Shown here piece by piece: positions 34,691 to 46,746 of a DNA stretch of 64,000 nt. The position numbers and the translations under genes are program-made. Origin of the DNA: Mugil cephalus (lineage: Eukaryota > Chordata > Actinopteri > Mugiliformes > Mugilidae). Under the pieces are notes generated by a model, which made no database searches, had not been told where the DNA came from, and saw only the letters and a program-made list of their open reading frames with translations. The number at the start of each line of letters is the position of its first letter. Position 1 is the first letter of the stretch. The stretch covers positions 8,248,379 to 8,312,378 of the forward strand of contig NC_061776.1 in assembly GCF_022458985.1 (NCBI RefSeq). The letters are read 5' to 3'.

Positions 34691-35907
34691 GATAAGGCTC
34701 CCAGCCCTGAGAGAAATCAACAGGATAACTGTACATACAGTACTGTAAAAAAGTACTGGTGTTTGAACATAAAACCCTGTAACTGGTCTGACATATCTTA
34801 TGACCTTAAGACCTAAAAGATCTTTTCCCACTTTGTGCACCAAAGACACAGCAAAGGACGTGGGTTTGAATGAAACACATACACATTTGATATTTAATGT
34901 TTGTTTTCCCTATAACTAAGATTCCTTGATGTAAAGTTCAACAGCTGAAGTAACTGCACAGAAGATCATATTTACACTAAATCCATATAATTAACACATA
35001 CAAGGATTACATTCAATTACGTTGTGATATAATAACCAATTTTAACTGTATTTGTTGAAATCTATCAAGCAGCATCTATTAATAGCGGTATGCTGCAGTA
35101 TTTACATTTCATATTTTACATATTTTCATAGTATTTAAAATATTCAGTGTTAGTGTGTGTCAGTTTATTTCACAGCTAATTCCACTGCTGCAAAAGAACA
35201 TATAGGACCCAGAACAGTCAGCACATGATGTTTTGGATTTCTTTTAAGGAAGGATTCCACGCTGAAAATGTTACACATGACGAACGTGACTTTTATTTTC
35301 TATAAAGTGAAAGAATGAACAAAAACACAAGCTGTAATATGTGTCTATGTACTATGCTGAAATCTGATTCCTGATATTCCCTTTAATGTGGCTGCATATG
35401 ATCATCGCTATCTTTGCTCTCCTCTGAACCTCTCTGTTCCTTTCTGCTGTTCTTCTTCTCGGCTTCTCTGAAACTGATTAAATGACTTTGATCCATCTGT
35501 TCAAACTGTTTCTGTTTGAGTTCTCACGGAACAACAAGTTAAATTAACAATGACGAATATATTTTTCCAGAAAGACATTTTAGATTTCTTTGTAGGTGGT
35601 AAACAGAGGTGCTAAGTTCAACTCCAGAGCCTTCACAACCAACAGCTGACAGGATTTATACAGTATGTTAATTATTTAGCCATCATCAGTTTGTCAAGTA
35701 TGTGAGGTCGAGCTGCCACTAATATACTGTACTGTAGTTTTTTATGAGACAAATTATGAGACGAAGCTTACAGGACATGCACCTAACTCAACAGGGATGC
35801 ATTCAAACAAACTAAAAGCAGTAATATAAGAAAAAAAATCCACAGGCAGCTGAGAGTTTCACTGCAAGAGATTGAGCTCTATGTTCATTTGATTAGAGGA
35901 GAAGTGT
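34691..35907. repeat. Segmental repeat, second copy, and unassigned DNA
   Basis: Positions 34691-35225 repeat 28862-29720 with deletions. The rest up to 35907 contains no recognised exon. Confidence 0.55.
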
Positions 35908-36532
35908 TTATTTTAGTTTCCTGATCTTTTCCATGAGGTGGACACTGATGACGACAGACACCATGATGATCAGACCAACAGAGAACACGACTGTCTTCAC
36001 CAGACAGATGGAGACTCCATCAGAGAGACCTCAAACTTGAGAAAAGTGTCAGAGCAAAAACCTCAACAGGGTTCAGATACATGGAACCTTTAAGTTATTC
36101 TTAAGATAAATTTTTGTCTGTCATGTCCACCTGCATGTAGGAGACAGAGATCCGAATCTGTGGTCATATCTGAGTCCAGCTGACGTGGTGCAATGGTTTC
36201 AGAAGATTGTTCCATTCAACAGGTGAACTCAGAGGGAAGCCACCAGAGTTGGTGACCTTTGATTGGTCTCCTCCTCCTGAGAGCAGGTTTTGGTGTCACA
36301 TGTGAAAGTGCTGTTTGATGTGTGATCCTCTGTCTGCAGGTCACAGTGAGGTTACAGATCTGAGCTGATGGACAAAGAGTCTGGATTCAGATCAACTGGA
36401 GACACTAAGAGGACCTGATGGAGATATAGGTGGGAGAGTTTACTCCTTTGTAACATCATCCATGACCTCCAGAAGTAAATCATCTCCTCTCTTCACAAAC
36501 ACATCAATCACAGCACTGGACCCTGTAAAACA
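35908..36532 (-). pseudogene. SLAM/CD48-like Ig receptor copy C, inverted, internally deleted
   Basis: Read on the minus strand. The start of the V exon (36445-36532) encodes SSAVIDVFVKRGDDLLLEV, the best-preserved V-domain N terminus in the cluster. A C2-like exon follows at 36131-36395, then a terminal exon (35908-36029) encoding VVFSVGLIIMVSVVISVHLM and MEKIRKLK with stop TAA (35908-35910), so the tail is very short. The rest of the V exon and the intron are missing: V and C2 sequences are almost contiguous (about 50 bp). This points to an internal deletion. Copy E has the same terminal exon in plus orientation. Confidence 0.7.
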
Positions 36533-38174
36533 GTAGATACATAAGTAATGATAAATAAAATTCTAACTCAATATCACATCATAGTTTTTAAAACATCATC
36601 CTTTACTTACATGTTTTCCTCTTCAACCTCATAATTGAACCATGTGACAGAAATCCCACTCAACCCACCTAAAGACACTTGCGCTCCACGTGAAGGACAC
36701 AGAGGGGCCTCAAGGGGACGTAACGTTTTGTCTTGTTCCTGCCTGACAACTATTCAATGTTTCAAACTTTACTAGAAAGATAAACAGGTAAACCTCTCTC
36801 TTACACAATATTAATAACTCTTGTCACATGTGTCCCATTATAGAGAACCTTTACATTTCTTTACATCTCTGCAGCATCTCTACTGAAAACATAGACTTTC
36901 TTCCACTTTCCTCATTTTCTGTCTCCTCCTCATGTTCCATCTTCACACTTTGCTCCATCTTAGTCCACGCTCAAATGACCTCAAGCAGCCTCCGATATTT
37001 CTTCATGTCGTACATGTTTCAGAGACTTCACGTTGTTAGAATCAACTGATCTTTAATAATCACCAACTTCAAATAAGTTTAATCAAATGTGTGTGTTGAC
37101 ATTTTGATTATTGCTTCAAATGTGTTTTGTCTCTCATTTTATATACAGACATTGAGACGTTAACTTGTAGGACTGAAGATTTTTAGTTTAATTTTACTAT
37201 TTCTCAGATAATATTCTCCAAACAGCAACAGGAAGCTGTGCCCCTACTGCTGCTGTTATTAATCCAAATAAAGAATCTGGTATCGTTGCTGTTCTGTGTC
37301 AAACATGTAATCAACAGTGTTTCTTTAAGTTCCCTACCGGTGCTTCAATGCAGAGCATCAGTTCAAGTATCACAGAGAGAGACATGGTAGAGCTTCTTCT
37401 TTTGTTGACTATAAATGTACCAGTGTGAAGTGTTTTCCACCAACCACTGCACCACAACCTACACCTTAGTCATCATTGTAGTTTTCCGGTTTAATGGTGT
37501 TAAACGAAAATGGAAACAAGTCAACTTCTCTAATCCAGTGAACACTTAACAGACTCTTTACTGGTTGAACTCTTTTGATGATGAATGAAATCGTTTCAAC
37601 TATGAAACTATATGTCAATAAATCAAAGTATGAAGCAACACAAATATCATCTTCTGTAAATCCTGCAGGTTTATCTGCAATTAAACATATTGGGATTCAT
37701 GTCTGATCTTTAATACGACCTAGTTTTTCTGTACAATTATATCACAACAAGTTTAATAAACTTTAAAGTTTCTTCATCTTAACTGGGGTTTTTACTGCAC
37801 AGTTTAACAATATTTATAAATTCCCTTTATTTATTATTTATTTTAAAACTCTGAAGTTTAATTTGAGTAGTGGCTCTCATTTACCTATATATCTAGCTAA
37901 TACTAAAAAAGGAATATGTAATGAATAAGACCATTAAAAAAAAATATGCTTAACTATTAAGACTGTTCTCGAACGGTCTCCTCTTCTGTCCTCCTCGTCA
38001 TAAATGACTCAAATTCTGATGTTGTGGTTAACCTGTGGTTTTACACAAGGGATTTCGTTACTTTCCAACTGTGTTCCAACATCACCTCAAATGACCTGAA
38101 TTAACAAAAGTATCGATATTTTTTATCTTATAATATTTATGTTATCATATATGTTATAATATTATAATTTTTCC
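36533..38174. other. Between inverted receptor copies, no gene recognised
   Basis: AT-rich, no splice-flanked exon of the receptor family was recognised. The ORF at 36828-37049 is hydrophobic by chance and has no family resemblance. Confidence 0.4.
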
Positions 38175-38305
38175 TATTTAGTTTCCTGATCTTACTCCAT
38201 GAGCGTGAACACTGAGACACAGACACCATGATGATCAGACCAAACAGAGAACACGACGGTCTTCACCAGACAATGAGACACCACAGAGAGACCTGCAAAC
38301 ATTTG
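38175..38305 (-). pseudogene. SLAM/CD48-like copy D: terminal membrane exon, inverted
   Basis: Reverse complement aligns with the terminal exon of copies C and E ('catgatgatcagaccaa.cagagaacacga.ggtcttcacc'), with several single-base deletions that destroy the frame. No Ig exon was found upstream on the minus strand; the neighbouring plus-strand copy E begins only 240 bp away. It ends near a short C run at 38367-38376. Confidence 0.6.
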
Positions 38306-38546
38306 AGAAAACATGCAGAGCAAAACCACAACAGATCAGATACATGAACTTGTCTTAGATCAAATCCCCCCCCCCCTCTCCATTGTATTTTGACAAACTA
38401 TGGGCGTCTATAGACATAGTGTCTCCACAAAGGATACAGACTCCACCCTGTGTAACGTCTATAGAGAAATCATTAAACAGGAACCAACACTTCTCATTTG
38501 CTCTAAGGGAGCAGCTCGTGTACATCCTTAAACTGGATGTTTTGAA

Positions 38547-40767
38547 ATGGAACTTAAATCTTTCTTATTGGCTGTTTTTGTGCTGTATTCAAGTCAGATT
38601 CAAGGTAAGATGTTATTCTTGTATTAATAATAGTTGGTGTTTTTTATCTTTTTAATTTTAATTAAAAATAGAATTGAAACTAAAAGCATGTGACCACAGG
38701 AGGAAGAAGCAGATATTAAAGTTCTATATGTCCAGAGTACGTTGTAGCTGTAACTGTTTCTTTAGAGAGAGGACTAATGTTTCAGCAGCGTTTGTCTATT
38801 TCATCAACCACTTCCTGTGTTCATGGCTTAATTTGTGCCTCAACATCGTATCTCTAATCATATCTCATGTGTCAGCTCTTAGTACAGTGATCATCTATTT
38901 CCATCTCACAGGGACCTTTCTGACAGCAACTTAAGTGAAATATATGATTTATTTATTTAGCAGTAATACTCGTATTTCTCAACAATATTTCCTTAACTAG
39001 CCTCTTGATGGCAGCATGGTTCCATGGTAGAAACTTATGATAAAAATATTCAAAGGCTAACTTCGTCATTGTGTACATTTCATAATTTCTCATTCTAGTG
39101 GAGGATGAGTACTGCAGTTCTGATTTATTTACAATGTTTATCTTGCCAACAGTGCCAGTAGGTTTGGTGTCCTTATGTGCAGAGTACCTGGATGTGGATT
39201 AGCACATCTATGGAAACAGTGTAAATCTGTCCGCAATTGTGGAAATTTATGGTTATCTATGCGTCATAAAAAAACAGCTAACAAAGCAATAGTCAAGACA
39301 TATGTGACAAGTAGACATCATGTCTGGCTGTGAAGCTGAAACTTGGACAAACGACGTGTCACTGTTTGTTCACATGTTTTCTTTGAGCTCAGAAATATTT
39401 TACAGATAAATGAGTCGTACGTCCTGAGGCTCTGTCGTAACAAATGATGGAACGAAAAGGAAGAAAATAAAAGCAAAACGGACACATCAGTGGTTGTTGA
39501 TAGATGAAGAGGTTTCACTCAACTATTTCAGCTTAACACTCTATAAAGACATGGGATAATAATACACAGCACACTGAGAAACACACAATCAACAGAAAGT
39601 CCATTAAGACTTTTACTGACCTCTTTCTTTCTCTGTCACTTGTACATAAATACTCACTGAGTCAAAGCAGGTACAAGATGTTTGCAGCTACGAAATGAGA
39701 ATCTTCCACTCCTTAACAAAATCCAATGAGATAAATATACACAATCATTATTTAACTGATCACTGACATTGTGTTGGAAGTTAGTTATCAGAAATACAGT
39801 AATTTATGATTGATCTAATTCTTATTATGTATCTACTGTTTTACAGGTCCAGTGCTGTGACTGATTGTTTTGTGAAGAGAAGTAGATGATGTACTTCTTG
39901 GAAGAGTCATGGATGATCTACAAAACAGATTATCAATTTCTTGCCTGAAATGTAATACACGCAATTTTTTTAGTAACATAATCATTGTTTGAGACCCAAG
40001 AGGTCTCTGAAGGTTACCTGGTAGGGTTGATTCTCTGTGGGAGAAATTACTCATGAAAAATTAAATAATCCTACGAGATGACACAGTGGAGTTTATACAG
40101 TCACGAGTGATGGGAGATAAAGAACAAACTATAGCTAAATACATGGTCACAGTTCAAAGGTAGGTTTCTGAACATTTCACACACTGACAGAGAACATCTA
40201 CTGTCATGTTTGTAACCTCCTCACACCAACTTTCCCCCATCAGGTCCACTGTCTCCAGTTGATCAAGAATCCAGACTCTGAGATCCATCAGCTCAGACTC
40301 CAGTAACCTCACTGTGACTTGTAGCACAGAGGACTCAACATCACAGCATCTTTCACATGTGACACCAAAACTGCTCCAGGAGAGGAGACCAATCAAAGGT
40401 CCACCAACTCTGTACACCCTCCCTCCGTGTCCCACCTCTGCTGAAATAAAACAATCATCTGTATCCATAGCAACCAAGTCAGCTGACTCAGAAAGAAAAG
40501 ATGACACAGATTCAGGATCTCTGTCCCCTACAAGCTGGTGAGATGAGACCTGACAGACAAAACATTTATCTAATAATAACAAAAAGTGTTCATGTATCTG
40601 AACCTGTTATGGTTTTGCTCTGACAGTTTTTTCTCATGTTTGCAGGTCTCTCTGATGGTGTCTCCATCTGTCAGGTGAAGACCTCCGTGTTCTCTGTTGG
40701 TCTGATCATCATGGTGTCTGTCGTCATCAGTGTCCACCTCATGGAGAAGATCAGGAAACTAAAATAA
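38547..40767 (+). pseudogene. SLAM/CD48-like Ig receptor copy E, short tail
   Basis: Exon 1 (38547-38604) encodes an intact signal peptide MELKSFLLAVFVLYSSQIQ. The V-like exon (39847-40159) and C2-like exon (40259-40537) align base for base with copy B (V) and copy C but carry many 1-2-base indels, so no long frame survives. The terminal exon (40646-40767) is intact: GLSDGVSIC, then the helix VGLIIMVSVVISVHLM, MEKIRKLK and stop. With a six- to eight-residue tail the receptor would lack its own signalling motif, as in CD48-like members. AATAAA lies near 40945. Splice sites are intact, so correction of indels could restore a gene. Confidence 0.7.
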
Positions 40768-41256
40768 ATAGTTCTCCTCTTATCAAATGAACATAGAGCT
40801 CAATATCTTATAGGGAACATCTTACGTTGCCTGTGGATTTTCCCCCCCCCCTTTATCGCTGCTTCTAGTTTGTTTCTTTATAAAATGAATGCATCTTTGA
40901 GTAGCGACTGTGCTCCATTGCTGAATTTTTGTTATATTTCCAGAAATAAATGTGTGGCACCAGACTGATCCATTGAGCCTTCATTCTGTTTCTTTATTTT
41001 GTCCCTGTGATGTTGATGGTTTCTATAGCAGTGTTCTCATTGCATGACATGACATGACATGACATGATATAAGATAACATGACATAAAATAACATGACAT
41101 GACATGACATGACATGACATGACATGATATGACTCGTATTAAGAGGTGTATTGAATGAGGTTGGACGTCACTACAAGACAAATGTACCTGACACGAAAAC
41201 TTTTTACAAAAGATTCAGATCAGAAGCTTCAAAAACAGCATTCAAAAATTGGTGGT
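40768..41256. other. Intergenic with (ATGAC)n tract
   Basis: Holds copy E 3' UTR and a pentanucleotide tract at 41042-41135. No gene. Confidence 0.6.
41042..41135. repeat. (ATGAC)n imperfect microsatellite
   Basis: ATGAC units, interrupted in the middle by ATAAGATAAC-like variants. Confidence 0.9.
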
Positions 41257-41550
41257 CAGCTACTAATTAGCCTAGCCAGCAGCAGTAGGTAATAGAGATG
41301 ATGGGAATGCGACTACACTCGAACCAGACATCTCTTCCTTCTGCCTATGTCAGAAACGAGATACAATTAGCCTAGCCACAGAATTAAAACACTAGAAAAC
41401 GCCAGCTAATTAGCCTAGCCACCAGCAGTAGGTAAGAAATGATGGGACATGCCACTATGCTTCAATCAACATTCCTCTCCTCTGCCAAGACCAGAATTTA
41501 CACACAGGAAAACGCCAGCAAGCAAGCCTAGCTAGCATTAGTAGGCAGTG
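41257..41550. repeat. Minisatellite, about 2.3 units of 113-146 bp
   Basis: Units begin at 41257, 41403 and 41516, each with a variant of 'cagctaattagcctagccaccagcagtaggta'. The second unit repeats the 'gatgggacatgccactatgcttcaa' part of the first with changes. The third unit is cut by the LINE fragment. Confidence 0.75.
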
Positions 41551-41745
41551 TGCAGTGTGTGAATTTAGAGAAATTAGAGCAATATGGCATCAGGGGAAAA
41601 TCACTGGAATGGATAAGGAGTTATTTATCAAACAGGAAGCCGTTTGTGAAATTGGGTGGTGTTTGTTCATCATGTTTGGACATTTCTTGTGGCGTCCCCC
41701 AGGGGTCAGTGCTGGGCCTTAAACTTTTTATAATATATATTTGCA
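41547..41745 (+). mobile_element. Non-LTR retrotransposon reverse transcriptase fragment
   Basis: The open frame contains KLEQYGIRGKSLEWIRSYLS, then ISCGVPQGSVLG, a canonical LINE reverse transcriptase segment (palm, before the FADD box). The frame breaks where the catalytic box is expected. It is a truncated Jockey/Rex1/CR1-like relic; the exact clade was not determined. Confidence 0.85.
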
Positions 41746-41749
41746 CAGT

Positions 41750-42345
41750 TTTTCTCAGTTGCTAAAACACTAAAAGCCATTGGCTGAACAAAGTTCGCAG
41801 TTGCCTGAACTCATTTAGCTAATTGTCTGTCGTCAATACCTTAAACCATTTCACATGGTAAAACCCAATTTGCAGATCTCACGTTTCAGCAGAACTCTAA
41901 ACACATTCTCATTCTCAAAACACATTCTGCACTCTAATGCACATGTTGTCCATACTGGTAAACACAAGTGGCAACAATCAAATACAAATAGAGAACACAT
42001 GTCATTTATTAAACACAACCACTCAAACCTGATTTCACTTGTTTCAAATCATGTGACACAACCAATATAAGCCAGGCCAGAAAACAAACAGGTTGTTGAA
42101 GGTGGGAAGGAGAAAGTCTTAGAATGGATAGAAGAAAGAGGACGAGTGCGTATGCGTGGTGGCAAGAGGAAGAAGAGGAGGAGGAAGAGGAGTACAAGGA
42201 GAGGAAATATCTGATGAAATTCGAGCAACAATAATTGACCAGTATCACAGAAACAAAGGACAAGTTTGTGAGATGCAGGGTACAGTACTGTAAAAACAGA
42301 GGTACAAGGAGGAGGAAGAGCAAAATCTAGTCTCAAATAAATATG
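41750..42345 (+). mobile_element. Mariner/IS630-like DNA transposon, internally deleted
   Basis: Starts with 'tttttctcagttgctaaaacact', typical of the terminal repeats of a fish element whose transposase begins with an Arg/Gly-rich run. At 42120-42240 the plus strand shows a GRVRMRGGKRKKRRR-like basic run followed by 'ISDEIRATIIDQY', the expected start of the helix-turn-helix. The element then loses homology. The 3' terminal repeat was not found. Confidence 0.55.
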
Positions 42346-43499
42346 CCAAAAGGGCTAAAAAGAATTACTGCCTCCATCAGGTTATTCCATGAGTTCAGTG
42401 CTGGTGAAGCTTCAAAACTCAACACTTGCTCTTCATTTATCAAAATGCACAGTATTTCAATAGTTCGATACGTTTATATTTGTAATTGTGATACGGGTAA
42501 GATGTGATACTCAATGAATGTATGACACTGGTTCCTGATCTAAAAAACAACAACAAAAAAGAAGTGGACAAAATAAAAGCTATATTGAATCATTTCACTG
42601 TTACAGTTTTGTTTTATGCTACCAGTAACATATTTTAAATAAGCCACAGTGTGCATTTTTAAAATAGTTGTACAAAGTCCAGTTTAACTAGCCAGTCTGG
42701 TTAAACTTGCCATGTAGGGACAACGACTGAACATTCTTGATACACCCAGTGTTAAATGTCTCAGTTCATTTTCTTCTCAGATAAGCAAAAATTCCAGTTA
42801 CCCTTGACCTGTAATGACATGTTGGCGTTACAAAACTGTCACGCACTTCCCTGAATCTTGCTTGATTAGTTCGAGGCACGGGTTGCTTATTCCATCTCAG
42901 AAGTGTTTTACTTCTTATTGAAAGATGTGTTTAGCTTAAACAGGCTACATCGTAAACAAATGTTAAGTCAGGATCACTTTGTCAAAATAAAACTGTATTT
43001 ATCTGCACAAGTAATATCTGACGGTATGGTTCTGTTCTGGGTCCTGGCTTTCCACCTTCCACCTCTTCCACGCGCTTGTGTGGAAAGCCAGGAAAAGCGC
43101 ACGTTCCTCCCCTTCGCGAACCGTTGTGAAGGGCGACAGCAGGGTCAACAGGAGCAAAGAACAACCTGACAGAACCAGAGAAGCAAGAGATTATATTTAT
43201 ATAGTTCCAATAATACAAATTGTTTTGAGATACTTGAAGAGTACAAGGTTCCAGGTGTGCCGTGGGATTTTGTGGCAGCTGTATGGTATTAATGCTTAAT
43301 TCTGTAATTGTGCACACATGTATGGATAAATGTTCCAGTTTTTTACAACCACTATGACCCGTTTGTCAGAACCTTAAACACTTATGCTTAAAATCACGCA
43401 GTGTAACTAAACACAGAAACACACATTAAAAGAAGAACTGATGACATGTCAGAGAATATAGAGCAAAACCTTTTTTTTTTTTTTTTTTTTTTTTTACGA
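42346..43499. other. Unassigned, with poly-T tract at the end
   Basis: No gene was recognised. A 27-base T run lies at about 43471-43497. The ORFs at 42903-43299 have no domain that I recognise. Confidence 0.4.
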
Positions 43500-44185
43500 T
43501 TAGTTGAATCGACTGACATAAGTCGGGCTGCGCAATAGCTGGCAAACATCAGATACGTTGATGGGGAAACTTTTCTCTTCTGCAAATCAGTGAAAAACTT
43601 TGCAACGGGCGAACTATTTAAAAGAGAGAAATGTCTGACCTGGGATATGTGCGTCAAGCTTTTGCAGAGATGGCGTAGCATGCATGACGCGGAGAGTGAG
43701 AGGATTTATTGCGAAGATAAAAACAGAAAACCCCCAAATTGTCACAAACCACTGTTATGCATCGGGAGGCATTAGTTGCTAAAACAACGCCCATGGAGTT
43801 GGCCATGGTCCTGGGTGAGGCCGTGTTAATGAATTACATCACATCAAGGCCATCAAATCAATGAACCCTGCCCCTCATAAACAGAAGCTCGCGGATGAAA
43901 GATGGTGCGATAAGCTGGTTTACTTTGGGGACATAGTTGGACATCTCGATGACTTAAACACCAAACTTCAAGGCAGGAATGAAAACATTCTGTCATCCAC
44001 AGAAACGATTCGGGGGGGTTCATGGGCAAGCTTACCCTGTGGCGGGAGGCTTTGCAACAAGGCCACGTGGATATGTTTCCTCTGGCATCAGCTGCGCCGC
44101 AGAAAGCCGGTGCGCACAACGTATTTGCTGCGCACCTTTGCGCATAAGGGGAGGGTGGAGCGCTATTTTCCAGATGTAGCCTAAG
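43500..44185 (+). mobile_element. hAT transposase relic, ZBED5/GTF2IRD2-like
   Basis: Pieces of an hAT-type transposase in order. At 43560-43690, 'ETFLFC...TGELFKREKCLTWDMCVKL' is the segment before the second catalytic region. At 43861-44010, KLADERWCDKLVYFGDIVGH then LDDLNTKLQGRNENI is a block diagnostic of ZBED5-like hAT proteins. The middle (about 43700-43860) is deleted relative to family length. A G run near 44010 causes a frameshift, after which the next frame continues in the family pattern (SWASLP...; FMGKLTLWREAL). Dead element. Confidence 0.75.
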
Positions 44186-45585
44186 GTCGACCGGGTACAG
44201 CTGAGAGAACAGCAAGAGAAACTAGATTTATACATCTCTCATGTACATCTATCATATCTGACACGCGATGCGTCGATGCGATGCACTTGTGTCGTAGCTC
44301 ATGAAGCGATTGTATCGAAGCTGTGGTTCGGTCACGTGACGTTTGAAGCAGTTTAAGTGCCTCGGTTTGTCATATGGATCACATAGTGGGTGTGAGTTGC
44401 TTTGAGAGTTATTAGTGTTGCATTAGTTTGCGGTTCTTGTGGAGAATCACTGTAGTTAGGCAGTAGCCTACGTTAGAGGGAGAAATAGATTCGTTACGTA
44501 TTTAGAGTGTAAATTCGCTCCTGTGGCCCTAACGGTATGTTGACAATGTTTTATACTGAAAGCAATTGTGTTTGTTTTTACTGTGAAGAAGACATGGCTC
44601 GGATGGCATTTGCATTTTAATAATAATTTAAATAGTTGGAAAAGCTACAAAGAACGCACTAATTGATTAATGAGGTGGGACTCATTAAAGGGGATATGAG
44701 GGGGGATAAAACACTGCATTTAAAGAGCTGTCTGACACGGTCTTCTATCAAAGAATAGCAATATTTAACATAGGTATGTTATGTTTTTCGGTTTGTTATT
44801 TGGACTGATGATCGTTGGCTTTTCTACTGCATAGGCATCATGGAAGCAGGTGAATGACAGTCTCGGCGATATGTAATATTTACATTTTTGCTGTTTCTTT
44901 ACATTTCTACGAGATTGTTAACACTACGAAAAATTAACATTTCATTTATGAGTATGTGTAGTGGCAAACTGCACTGACCCATAATATTCTGGCCATCGTT
45001 TTGACATTTATGTTTCTTGCCTTGTGGTCAAAATTACTTCAAAGTCCTGCACAAGTCCAGTTACCTGTGTTCCCGATTCATTTATGTGACTGTAACTGAC
45101 TCTTTCCACTAGATGGTGGTGTTACTGCAACTGAAAAAGAAACTGGGATGAAGAAAAGAGGAACCAAGGACATTTGACTCAGTGGTCAAGAATAGGTATT
45201 CAGGATTCAGGGAAAAGTAAGTAACAATAGCAAAAAACAATCTTAATTTGACCATATATGAGCAGATTGTGAGCTGGCTAACAAAAGGTTTTATATCAAT
45301 CTTCAATACTTGATCTTTATTTTCCCGTGGTGAATTTCGTTCACATTATGTCAAACTACAAAAGGACAAAATAAGCAACATTATAATTCCTGAGAGGATT
45401 TGGTTGTAACCACTGGTTATTTGATATGACTCCAGGAGGTGTGTAGTCTTTTAATAAACATGATTTCAATGTGAGTAGTTTCTTGTTTTTATTGCACTAG
45501 TTACTACTGTGTTTTTATATAAAGTTATGTTACGTTACCAAGTCTTCTTCGGTTACAACCACTAAAGCAAACTGGCTTTATAACT
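44186..45585. other. Unassigned DNA between hAT relic and retroviral LTR
   Basis: No exon was recognised. The part 44260-44400 ('gatgcgatgcacttgtgtcg', 'ggttcggtcacgtgacg') resembles non-autonomous hAT element sequence but no ends were identified. Confidence 0.4.
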
Positions 45586-46746
45586 TGTTAGATCCCGGAA
45601 CAGGTATAACAGCTTCTCCGTTTACTATAGGGTTATGGCTTCACGTCTGCGGAGTATTACTCCAACCGAATTCAATGATAGCACTACTCAAGCTGTAGCG
45701 TGGTAACTCGCCTGGCCTTCTAACCCACCCTTAGTCTGGACGTCTGCCCCGCTTTCCTCACGTCCCCCGGACCCGCCAGTCAGGGAGGCGTCCCGCAGCT
45801 GGGTCCGAAGTTGGTCCCGTCAGTTGTGGTGGCTTACCCCTAATGGATCTGTGCACTTGGTACGTGCCAGGTTATAATTTATAGGCTAGGCGGGAAGCCT
45901 AGTGACATAGAAATAGTTTTAAGTGGAACGACTATTGTGAACCATAAGAGCCAGGTGTCGGAGCTACCATTAAGATTGCCTATAGTTATTACCGTCTTGA
46001 GTACCCATCAAAAAGGGAGAAATAATCGACAGCAAAGATTTTTGATCCTTTAGAGCCAAATTTTATTTGCAAGGTGTCAGCAATAGTGGTTTGCAACAGC
46101 TCAATTAATTCGATCAAGAATCAGACATTGGTAACATAAGTTAGAATAATACAATTTAAACCTAAATCATGTAATACCTAAATCAAATAAAACTCTCTTA
46201 AGATTCAGTTCTAAAAAACACTTAATCAAAAAAAGGAATAACTCATGATCCCAAGCAAGGGTAGAAGGTGTAATTAAAAAATGTCCAAAAATGTCCAAGT
46301 AATCCTTTTTAAAGTATAACAGGCGTCGCGTGAGCCGCACGGCCGATGCGACCAAACACCCAGCCCTAGTTCCTCCTGACTGCCTGCGAGGGAGTCGGTA
46401 AAATAGGGAAGCATCCTGATGAACGAGATTCTTGTCCTTTGGTATTTCCCCTATAAATCCTATCTCAAATGTATTCCAAATTCGGTCTCCTCGACTCCGA
46501 ACAAATCCAAGAAGTATAAGAAATCCAAAGTGTGAAAGATACTCCAACTTTATCTGCTAGGCAGCTGGGGAATCCAGACCATAACTCTTAAAAGCCAAAA
46601 TATACTGCGAGGAGTGGCTCAGTCGCATGCACGCAACAGGTCCTGTAGTCCGAGTGAAGTTCCCGTAGTATATTTCGATTTAAATCTTATATTAGCTTTC
46701 TAAATCAAGACCACATCCTATTTTCCACACATCATTATGACTAACA
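45586..46746 (-). repeat. Retroviral 3' LTR candidate (1161 bp)
   Basis: Begins TGTTAG at 45586 and ends CTAACA at 46746, a perfect 6-bp inverted end pair with the TG...CA ends of LTRs. On the inner side (46747-46758) the minus strand is G-rich (tgtaggtggggg), as expected for a polypurine tract directly before a 3' LTR. A poly-A signal AATAAA on the minus strand lies at about 46064-46070. The partner LTR would be in or beyond the gap at 58.7 kb, so the pair cannot be compared. Confidence 0.6.

Noticed and set aside
36828..37049. 73-codon Ser/Phe-rich ORF between inverted receptor copies
   Set aside because: Hydrophobic by composition, no signal peptide-exon junction and no Ig motif.
41042..41550. 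Possible CRISPR-like array of regular repeats
   Set aside because: Pentanucleotide microsatellite and a short minisatellite without spacers; vertebrate DNA.
46167..46547. 126-codon minus-strand ORF inside the LTR candidate
   Set aside because: No recognisable domain, and it lies in U3-like sequence; kept only as part of the LTR.
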